Assembly: GCF_000425405.1 (NCBI RefSeq)
Contig: NZ_AUDJ01000011.1
Span: 62,001 to 126,000 of the forward strand
DNA length: 64,000 nt
Direction of reading: 5' to 3'
From: Ferrimonas kyonanensis DSM 18153
GTDB taxonomy: Bacteria > Pseudomonadota > Gammaproteobacteria > Enterobacterales > Shewanellaceae
A model generated the notes under the pieces. It saw only the letters and a program-made list of their open reading frames with translations, ran no database searches and was not told where the DNA came from. Both the position numbers and the translations under genes were made by a program. Shown piece by piece: positions 57,692 to 64,000 of this stretch (position 1 is its first letter; each line of letters opens with the position of its first letter).

Positions 57692-59209
57692 ATGATCTAT
57701 GCCAAACCCGGCAGCACCGATGCCCTGTTCAACTTTAAGCCACGCTACGCCAACTTCATCGGCGGCCAGTGGGTCGAACCCAGCCAGGGCCGCTATTTTG
57801 CCAACACCAGCCCGGTGGACGGCTCCACCATCTGCGACATCCCCCAGTCCTGCGCCGCCGACATTGAACTGGCGCTGGACGCCGCCCATCAGGCACAACC
57901 GCTGTGGGGTGCCACCCCGGCTGCCGAGCGGGCCAACCTGCTGCTGAAAATTGCCGATCGCATCGAGGCCTACAGCCAGACCCTGGCGTTGGTAGAAACC
58001 TGGGACAACGGCAAACCGATTCGCGAAACCCTGGCCGCCGATCTGCCGCTGTGCGTCGATCACTTTCGCTACTTCGCCGGCGCCCTGCGCGCTCAGGAAG
58101 GCAGCATCGGTCAACTGGACGCCAATACCAACGCCTATCACTACCACGAGCCCATCGGCGTGGTCGGCCAGATCATCCCCTGGAACTTCCCGCTGCTGAT
58201 GGCGGCCTGGAAACTGGCACCGGCGCTGGCCGCCGGCTGCTGCGTGGTGCTCAAGCCCGCCGAGCAAACCCCGGCCAGCATCCTGGTGCTGATGGAAACC
58301 CTGCAGGACCTGCTGCCCGCCGGCATCATCAACGTGGTTAATGGCTACGGCCACGAAGCCGGTCAGGCCCTGGCCAGCTCCAAGCGGATTCGAAAACTGG
58401 CCTTTACCGGCTCCACCGAGGTCGGCCGCCACATCATGCACCAGGGCGCCGACAACCTGATTCCAGTAACCCTGGAGTTGGGCGGCAAGTCCCCCAACAT
58501 CTACTTCGAAGACATTCTGGATCAGGACGACGCCTACATCGACAAGTGCGTCGAAGGGCTGCTGCTGGGCTTTTTCAATCAAGGCGAGGTCTGCACCTGC
58601 CCTTCTCGGGCACTGGTGCACGAGGCCATCTACGACCGCTTCATTGAACGGGTGATCGCGCGTGCCAAGGCCATCAAGCAGGGCAACCCACTGGACACCG
58701 ACACCCAGGTCGGGGCCCAGGCCTCTCAGGAGCAGTTTGATAAGATCATGAGTTATATGGAGGTGGCCCGGGCCGAGGGTGCCGAGTTCCTCATCGGAGG
58801 ACAAGCCAGCCAACCTGCAGGCGTGGAATCCGGCTTCTACGTGCAGCCGACCCTGCTTAAGGGTCACAACAACATGCGGGTATTCCAGGAGGAGATCTTC
58901 GGCCCGACCCTGGGGATCACCACCTTCAAAGACGAAGCCGAAGCACTGGCCATTGCCAACGACACCAGTTACGGCCTGGGCGCTGGCATCTGGACCATGA
59001 ATCAGAACCGAGCCTTTCGAGTCGGTCGTGCCATCGAGGCCGGGCGGGTGTGGGTCAACTGCTACCACCTCTATCCCGCCCACGCCGCCTTCGGCGGCTA
59101 TAAGCAATCGGGCATGGGCCGGGAAACCCACAAGATGGCCCTTGGCAACTACCAGCAAACCAAAAACCTGCTAGTGAGTTACGATCCCAACCCGCTGGGC
59201 TTCTTCTAA
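57692..59209 (+). CDS. NAD-dependent aldehyde dehydrogenase (AldB/ExaC type)
   Basis: Oxidises aldehydes, most likely acetaldehyde, to acids with NAD(P)+. The 505-residue protein starts [20 protein letters not shown] and aligns through its length with AldB and Exa[40 protein letters not shown], the general-base Glu in [15 protein letters not shown], and the nucleophile Cys301 in [11 protein letters not shown]. The end (TNLL-type motif [14 protein letters not shown]) is that of the subgroup. ATG at 57692 has AAGGAG upstream; a longer frame from 57635 is not supported. An inverted repeat lies upstream, and a TetR gene is convergent. A hairpin without T tract follows at 59222-59243. Confidence 0.93.
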   Translation: MIYAKPGSTDALFNFKPRYANFIGGQWVEPSQGRYFANTSPVDGSTICDIPQSCAADIELALDAAHQAQPLWGATPAAERANLLLKIADRIEAYSQTLALVETWDNGKPIRETLAADLPLCVDHFRYFAGALRAQEGSIGQLDANTNAYHYHEPIGVVGQIIPWNFPLLMAAWKLAPALAAGCCVVLKPAEQTPASILVLMETLQDLLPAGIINVVNGYGHEAGQALASSKRIRKLAFTGSTEVGRHIMHQGADNLIPVTLELGGKSPNIYFEDILDQDDAYIDKCVEGLLLGFFNQGEVCTCPSRALVHEAIYDRFIERVIARAKAIKQGNPLDTDTQVGAQASQEQFDKIMSYMEVARAEGAEFLIGGQASQPAGVESGFYVQPTLLKGHNNMRVFQEEIFGPTLGITTFKDEAEALAIANDTSYGLGAGIWTMNQNRAFRVGRAIEAGRVWVNCYHLYPAHAAFGGYKQSGMGRETHKMALGNYQQTKNLLVSYDPNPLGFF

Positions 59210-59323
59210 GCCCTGCCACACAAACGGCCTCCTTCGAGGCCGTTGGTACAACCTTGTTGGTTCCATGCCGCCCGGTCCCCCATCATCAATGCCTGTTGAT
59301 GGCCCAACCGGTATCGCCTGCCG

Positions 59324-59929
59324 CTACTGTCCGGCTCTTTGCGGGCACAAAAACAACGCCACCGATTGTTGAACGTAGTCAGCAATGACCGCCTGAGATG
59401 GTGGCGCCGTTCCCAGCAAGGCTTCATGAAAGAAATTGGCCCGCATCAAGCCCAAAAACTGTGCGGCCGCAATGTCTGAATCGGCAATGTCGATATGCCC
59501 TCTCTCGGCATAATCATTAAGAAACTCACCCAGTTGGCTGTGCAAACGCCGAGGTCCCTGGGCCATAAACAGCTCGGCCAGTTCGACATCCTCTCTGGAG
59601 GCATCACTCATCACCCGATACATGTTGATGAAGTCCTGACGGTAAAACATGTTGATGTAGTCTTTACCAAATTGAATCAGCTTTGGCTCTAAGCTCTCTG
59701 CGGACCCAGCCTCAAACTGAAACAGCACCCCGGTCATTTCAACTTGTTGTTGAATCACCTGCTGCAGCAACCCTTTCTTATTACCAAAGTAGCGATAGAG
59801 GGTTTCTTTAGACCCTCCGCACAACTCCAATATCTGGCTCATGCTGGTCTGACTAAACCCTTGTTTAAAAAATAGCTCTCTGGCAATAGTCAGAATCTTA
59901 TCTCGCTTCTCTTTTGAGGATGGTCGCAT
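59324..59929 (-). CDS. TetR-family transcriptional regulator
   Basis: A 201-residue repressor with the N-terminal helix-turn-helix (residues 8-55: ILTIARELFFKQGFSQTSMS, ILELCGGSKETLYRYFGNKK) and a C-terminal AefR-like ligand domain (AELFMAQGPRRLHSQLGEFL). The target is unknown: the convergent dehydrogenase and the downstream cytochrome are candidates. Monocistronic; about 160 bases before it (59930-60092) show nothing recognisable. Confidence 0.88.
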   Translation of the reverse strand: MRPSSKEKRDKILTIARELFFKQGFSQTSMSQILELCGGSKETLYRYFGNKKGLLQQVIQQQVEMTGVLFQFEAGSAESLEPKLIQFGKDYINMFYRQDFINMYRVMSDASREDVELAELFMAQGPRRLHSQLGEFLNDYAERGHIDIADSDIAAAQFLGLMRANFFHEALLGTAPPSQAVIADYVQQSVALFLCPQRAGQ

Positions 59930-60092
59930 CTATTGGGGCCTTCAGGACTGGGAGAACAGAGCCTAAACACAAGGTAGGCGTTGCCATTCTAAGGACAAGC
60001 CCCCGCACCATCAAGGCATTCTCCGCAAGCCAGCGTTGAAGCGATCAATCCCTGCCGCAACCCGAAAAATGCCGACATGCCCGCCCAGGAAC

Positions 60093-60124
60093 AAACAACC
60101 GATGCCGCAGGGCATCGGTTGTTT
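60093..60124 (-). terminator. Terminator of the tetraheme lipoprotein gene
   Basis: A perfect 14-bp stem AAACAACCGATGCC/GGCATCGGTTGTTT with a 4-nt loop begins about 43 bases after the stop on the minus strand; the arm ends in TTGTTTGTT. Confidence 0.85.
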
Positions 60125-60166
60125 CCATCAGGCACTCACGCACTCCTCTCTTAATCTCGTCTCTGA

Positions 60167-61954
60167 TTAAGGGGTGGTGTGGCAACTGACGCAGGCGTAC
60201 GGCTCAGGGAACTGCTCATCGGTATGCCACAGGGAGTTGGATGAGGTCAGCTGCTCATCCGCATAGCCCTCGCCATTACCCGCAGCATCATGAGGTTTCA
60301 CTAGCAATGCCGCCGCGTTCGCACAAGGCCCGGCTTCGCCGTCAGGGCAGGTCAATTGAGACAACCGGTATTTGTTACTGGCGGTTCCGTGATTGATCAT
60401 CGCCTTGTCTTGAGAATGGCACCAGCTGCAACGGGCGGTTTCACCATGGCCAGGAGTCGCACCGTTACTGCCATGGCACGACGCACAGTAATGGGGCTGA
60501 AGGTTGGCTGGCAGAATCGGGGAGTCTCCCTGCAAATGGGTTCGTTCCAGGGCGTGACATTGAGAGCAGTCGGCAATTTTCCAGCCAAAGTGGCTGTCTG
60601 TCAGCGGCTTGATGGCATCGCGAGAATCGTACACCTCCTGTTTGCCATCGCCAACGACATTGGGCTGCGGCGTTCCCCACAGTCCGGGCATGATGTTGTG
60701 CCACTGCAGCTGCACCATCTCAGGCGTGGCATTCAACACCCAATGATCCGACATCTGGTGAATTTTGTTGCCGCCAAATACGTCGTTCCAGTCCGCCTGA
60801 CAGATCTTGGCCTTATCAAGATCCATCTCCCCTAACCAGGGGCAGAATGTTCCATCTTTATTCTCCAGAATCGTCTCTAATGGCACTTCCACTTTACCGA
60901 TGGAGCCGAAGAAAAAGTCCCGCTCTGAGGCAATTTCACCCACTTGATAGGCCCAGCCATACAGGCCGTTGGCAGCGCGGCCCTCAAACTGAGTGACCGC
61001 AAACGCATTCACCCTGGCATTGGTCGACAAAGTCGGCCAATAAGTAAATTCCAGATTAAAACCGTAGTCATAGTGCAGCGTCATGAAAAAGTCAGCCAGC
61101 GTGTATACGTCTTTTTGGAACAGATCATCACGAATGTTGAAGTGCCTGACTTTAATATCTTTGGCCAGAGTCACATAGCCACGGCCATCCTTGAGATTGA
61201 CCTGAAATTCAGGAATGATCAACGCACCGCCATCCCGGGCACGGCGCGCTACCTGCTGCCGCTGCAACTGTTCCCGCCGCTGAGTCATGGCACTGGAATG
61301 AGACTCGAATCGAATCTCCGTGCCATACGCCACAATCAACTCATCCGCCGGCCGGTAATGAGCCTCCAGTTCCACCGGGCCAATCTCTCGCTTCAATTCA
61401 CTGGCATAGCCCCATCTTGGATACCAGTCCGGGCTGCGATAGTTGTCTGCCCCATCACCTTCGGCACTGAACTGACCATCACCATTCACATCCCAAGACA
61501 CCAGGAATTTGTGAGTGCCGATGGATTCATCAAATCCAGTCAGCTCAATCTGAAAGTCATCACGAATATCACTGACGTACATCATCACGTCCAGCAGTGA
61601 ATAATTTCCTGCGACAAAAATATCCGGCCTCAACGGCTGCGGCCGAGCTTGTTTTAATTTTTCCGCCGCCACGGTAACAATGTATTTGCGGTCATCCAGC
61701 GTCGAGCTGGACTTATTGTCTGCAGTACAAAACTCAGGGTGCGCTTCTCCACAGGGAAACCACGGTCCCAAATACACAGTGACCTCACCCTCCAGGCTGG
61801 ATTGGTTATTGACCTGCAGTTGAAGGTTGTCGTATTGAACCTCTGGTGGTTCAGTTGGGGGTACGGCCACAGTCTCATCGTCTGAGTCACACCCGCTTAT
61901 CAGTGCTCCAAGCAGCAACATTGGCAGCCACTTGAAAGGTTTTAATATTGTCAT
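60167..61954 (-). CDS. Tetraheme c-type cytochrome lipoprotein
   Basis: An exported lipoprotein of 595 residues with lipobox LISGC (Cys22) and four CxxCH heme sites near the C terminus: CSQCH 463-467, CASCH 490-494, CSWCH 509-513 and CVSCH 588-592. The last one is only 3 residues from the end. Residues 25-450 are an unrecognised, probably beta-rich domain with a calcium-loop-like stretch DVNGDGQFSAEGDGAD. Likely held in the outer membrane or on the cell surface and involved in electron transfer, by analogy to other lipoprotein multiheme cytochromes of Shewanella and Ferrimonas. SD AGGTAGGG precedes the ATG. The LuxR-type gene lies next upstream on the same strand. Confidence 0.85.
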   Translation of the reverse strand: MTILKPFKWLPMLLLGALISGCDSDDETVAVPPTEPPEVQYDNLQLQVNNQSSLEGEVTVYLGPWFPCGEAHPEFCTADNKSSSTLDDRKYIVTVAAEKLKQARPQPLRPDIFVAGNYSLLDVMMYVSDIRDDFQIELTGFDESIGTHKFLVSWDVNGDGQFSAEGDGADNYRSPDWYPRWGYASELKREIGPVELEAHYRPADELIVAYGTEIRFESHSSAMTQRREQLQRQQVARRARDGGALIIPEFQVNLKDGRGYVTLAKDIKVRHFNIRDDLFQKDVYTLADFFMTLHYDYGFNLEFTYWPTLSTNARVNAFAVTQFEGRAANGLYGWAYQVGEIASERDFFFGSIGKVEVPLETILENKDGTFCPWLGEMDLDKAKICQADWNDVFGGNKIHQMSDHWVLNATPEMVQLQWHNIMPGLWGTPQPNVVGDGKQEVYDSRDAIKPLTDSHFGWKIADCSQCHALERTHLQGDSPILPANLQPHYCASCHGSNGATPGHGETARCSWCHSQDKAMINHGTASNKYRLSQLTCPDGEAGPCANAAALLVKPHDAAGNGEGYADEQLTSSNSLWHTDEQFPEPYACVSCHTTP

Positions 61955-62227
61955 CGGTACCCTACCTCTTCATTTCATCTCTGCCTTTTCAGGTCACTCT
62001 GAAAAGCCATCATTTCCCTGTGGTATTTATCACCAGCACGGTAAAGAAATGCTCCTATAACTCCCGGTCGAGAATCTGTGTCGAAATGTATAGAGATTTA
62101 GCGCAAGCCTAAAAAGGGTGATCGGCATTGGAATTCAAAGCCTGCAAAACCGGCTTGGCTGCATCGTAATTCGCCACGCGATATAGATTCGATGCCCTAA
62201 GGTTTGAGCATCACTCTGCCATCAACG

Positions 62228-62995
62228 TCAGAAAATCAATCTGTTCCGGTATAGATGAGAAACGAGATGAACCCGGTTTTTCGCACCAATTTTGTCTTTC
62301 AATGTATCGATGTGATACATCACGCCCCTTTCGGTCATAAAGAGAGAATCGGATATCGACTTCGTGGTTTCTCCCTTTGAAAGCAGCTCAATGATTTTTA
62401 AAGACTTAGCGCCTATTACTGAAAAATTAATATAGGGATTTATCTCATCGGCATGACATCGGAACAGATCCTCACTGCAGGCTTTTAATTGATGCGATAC
62501 TTCTGGCAATCCAAGTCGTCTCTGCAATTCAGACTGCTGGTAACTCGAATACAGTGTAAACACGGCGACCCAGTGAGGCATGACGTCCAACTCCATGACC
62601 ACCAACACCTTGGCGCCGACGCCGAACTGCCCCCAATAGTTGGTGCACGACTGGCGCTTCACACATTGAAAGGCGGAGCAGCCCACGACTCGGTCACCGG
62701 CCTCGCTGCGTGAGGTAAACGGCAGCAAGTGCTGACATCGCTTCCTGAACCTCAGGGTATAATCTGAATTGCAGATGCTCCTTGCAGGTTGTCTTATGCA
62801 AGACTCTTTCGGGCGACGCCCCAGTTCCCCTCCGACTTCCAGCCACTCCTTGTCATAGAGGTAATAATCAATAAAGCGCAGCCCGAGCTGTGGCAGTGCT
62901 TTGGCCAACCTCTCAAGCCGCTCCTTGCCTTCCAAGACTGCCACCTCTCCAGAAAGTGCCATCGACACACGGCCAATGCCTATCCCAGTATTCAT
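62228..62995 (-). CDS. LuxR-family regulator
   Basis: A 255-residue protein with a C-terminal LuxR/GerE helix-turn-helix (about 190-250: IGAKSLKIIELLSKGETTKS, ISDSLFMTERGVMYHIDTLK, then KIGAKNRVHLVSHLYRNRLI). The N-terminal 180 residues match no family I recognise; they include four cysteines and an aromatic-rich part but no obvious receiver domain or acyl-homoserine-lactone motif. Faces the cytochrome gene on the same strand after a 273-base gap that shows no gene. It could control the cytochrome gene or the metallo-hydrolase gene. Confidence 0.8.
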   Translation of the reverse strand: MNTGIGIGRVSMALSGEVAVLEGKERLERLAKALPQLGLRFIDYYLYDKEWLEVGGELGRRPKESCIRQPARSICNSDYTLRFRKRCQHLLPFTSRSEAGDRVVGCSAFQCVKRQSCTNYWGQFGVGAKVLVVMELDVMPHWVAVFTLYSSYQQSELQRRLGLPEVSHQLKACSEDLFRCHADEINPYINFSVIGAKSLKIIELLSKGETTKSISDSLFMTERGVMYHIDTLKDKIGAKNRVHLVSHLYRNRLIF

Positions 62996-63099
62996 ATCCC
63001 CTCCTTTACCGCGGAGCTCTTCTCTCCCTCGCCAATGACAAAGCCCTCATCACCTGAAGTGAAGAAATTTTGAGTCTGGTTACACGGCCATTAACGAAC

Positions 63100-63115
63100 C
63101 GTACCGTACGGTACG
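63100..63115. promoter_or_regulatory. Perfect 16-bp palindrome upstream of the LuxR-type gene
   Basis: CGTACCGTACGGTACG reads the same on both strands and lies 105 bases upstream of the LuxR start codon, in the 342-base gap before the metallo-hydrolase gene. It is a likely dimer operator for a TetR-type or LuxR-type regulator. Confidence 0.55.
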
Positions 63116-63282
63116 ATAAATGGAGAATCATAAGCAACGATCGCTAAGATCCTGGGCCCTCATTTGCGATCAACATCAACTTTGTCTCAGTAAAGCCAGG
63201 ACAGCAGAGTAACTCCTATCCGGTATCAGCCCCGTTCCCGGGCTAACAGTCCCGGGCCCGACCCTGTCGCCACCAACCGAAT

Positions 63283-63307
63283 CGGCCCGGAGGAATCCCC
63301 CGGGCCG
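63283..63307 (-). terminator. GC-rich hairpin after the metallo-hydrolase gene
   Basis: Stem CGGCCCGG/CCGGGCCG with a 9-nt loop, about 30 bases beyond the stop on the minus strand. No T tract, so a pause or mRNA-end hairpin rather than a strong terminator. Confidence 0.4.
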
Positions 63308-63337
63308 AACCTGAATACCGCCAATCCAATACAGCCG

Positions 63338-64000
63338 TTACCAGCCCATATGATAATAGGCCCAGATTCGCTCAACATTCATAGGCAACCACTGTTCGTA
63401 GTATTGCCATTGTTGGTACTTAGGCAGTTTGATGTGCTGCCTTAACGCATCAGGACTATGCACACCGGAGTCCATGGCTTGCTTCACCGCAGCCATCAAG
63501 TCTTCGATGTAGACTCGCTGCTCCTTAATCACCGAAGCCGGATCTATGGCGGGCTGATCCTGAGGCCCGTGAGCCGAAATCACATAGGCTAAATCCATGC
63601 GTTCAATCTCCTTCAGGGAACGCACCCACTCATCGGGCCAGAAATCCGGCATTCCCCGGAATGCCACTCTTCTGGGGGTGACAATATCGACGATAAACGC
63701 AATATTCTCTTCGGGAAAATGAGTCACAATCAGGCTATTACCATGATTAGGTCCGAAATACCTCAGTTCCAGCGTCCGGCCTCCCAGGGTCAGTGTGTAG
63801 CTGTCTTCAAAGGTGATATCAGGCAGTGGCAACACCGGACTTGGGTGGTCCGCTAACTCAGCCAACACATTTTTATGCCCGATAAATTGGGCGCCTTGAT
63901 CCTTGAAGATGGTGCCACCGGAAATGTGATCATGGTGATTGTGGCTGTAAATGACGTACTTCACCGGCTTGGTGGTGACCTTACGAATTTCAGACTGCAG
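63338..64000 (-). CDS. Metallo-beta-lactamase-fold hydrolase (partial, 5' end cut)
   Basis: The frame stays open to the window edge, so the N terminus is missing; 220 residues are visible. The MBL signature SHNHHDH (HxHxDH) lies about 17 residues into the visible part, followed by the later metal ligand His in PNHGNSL and the Asp in AFIVDIVTP, then AHGPQDQP. No family-specific substrate is evident. Adjacent to a LuxR-type gene and a multiheme lipoprotein gene on the same strand. Confidence 0.85.
   Translation of the reverse strand: MQSEIRKVTTKPVKYVIYSHNHHDHISGGTIFKDQGAQFIGHKNVLAELADHPSPVLPLPDITFEDSYTLTLGGRTLELRYFGPNHGNSLIVTHFPEENIAFIVDIVTPRRVAFRGMPDFWPDEWVRSLKEIERMDLAYVISAHGPQDQPAIDPASVIKEQRVYIEDLMAAVKQAMDSGVHSPDALRQHIKLPKYQQWQYYEQWLPMNVERIWAYYHMGW

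Noticed and set aside
57578-59158. A 526-codon minus-strand frame
   Set aside because: Antisense to the aldehyde dehydrogenase gene, Gly/His/Val-rich shadow.

Overview
The window looks like the chromosome of a marine gammaproteobacterium of the order Alteromonadales, most likely Ferrimonas or a close relative of Shewanella. The evidence is a nearly complete core run from rpsB to tilS in the usual gammaproteobacterial order, Shewanella-type genes of unknown function (DUF3549, DUF3301, DUF3192, DUF3718, DUF2789 families), a CsrB-type regulatory RNA, and a multiheme c-type cytochrome lipoprotein. No rRNA, tRNA, prophage, insertion sequence or CRISPR array was seen.

Left part (1-18.5 kb): a LysR regulator, thymidine kinase (TTG start), an NhaC-family transporter behind a lysine riboswitch and a near-perfect CRP site (so probably a lysine transporter), electron-transfer flavoprotein genes etfB-etfA behind a LiuR-like operator, hns, two secreted amidohydrolase-like proteins in which two of three catalytic modules have lost the metal motif, rcsF-trmO-acyltransferase, a CHASE-GGDEF cyclase, proS, and a TetR regulator with a 35-codon membrane ORF upstream, divergent from a patatin phospholipase.

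Central core block (18.5-45.3 kb, mostly minus strand): rpsB, tsf, pyrH, frr, uppS, cdsA, dxr, rseP, bamA, skp, lpxD, fabZ, lpxA, lpxB, rnhB, dnaE, accA and tilS are read as one long cluster with internal terminators after rpsB, tsf and frr. They join translation, isoprenoid and phospholipid synthesis, lipid A synthesis, outer-membrane assembly, replication and fatty-acid synthesis. A CPA2 cation/proton antiporter follows. Divergent from rpsB is map-glnD-dapD.

Right part (45.3-64 kb): glucose-type PTS permease, yqcA and truC, then a DUF5692-like membrane gene that separates truC from its usual partner yqcC and is preceded by an elaborate structured leader. DUF3549-DUF3301 follow, then the csrB sRNA (20 GGA motifs, an ACAGGATGT loop, and an upstream GacA/UvrY box). 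The end holds small conserved genes, an MFS/POT-like transporter, a DUF2310 zinc-ribbon gene, an AldB/ExaC-type aldehyde dehydrogenase behind a perfect inverted repeat, a TetR regulator, a tetraheme lipoprotein, a LuxR-type regulator with an upstream 16-bp palindrome, and a metallo-beta-lactamase-fold gene cut by the window edge.

The most interesting items are non-coding: the lysine riboswitch/CRP/hairpin leader, the csrB locus, and the unassigned structured leader in front of the DUF5692-like gene.
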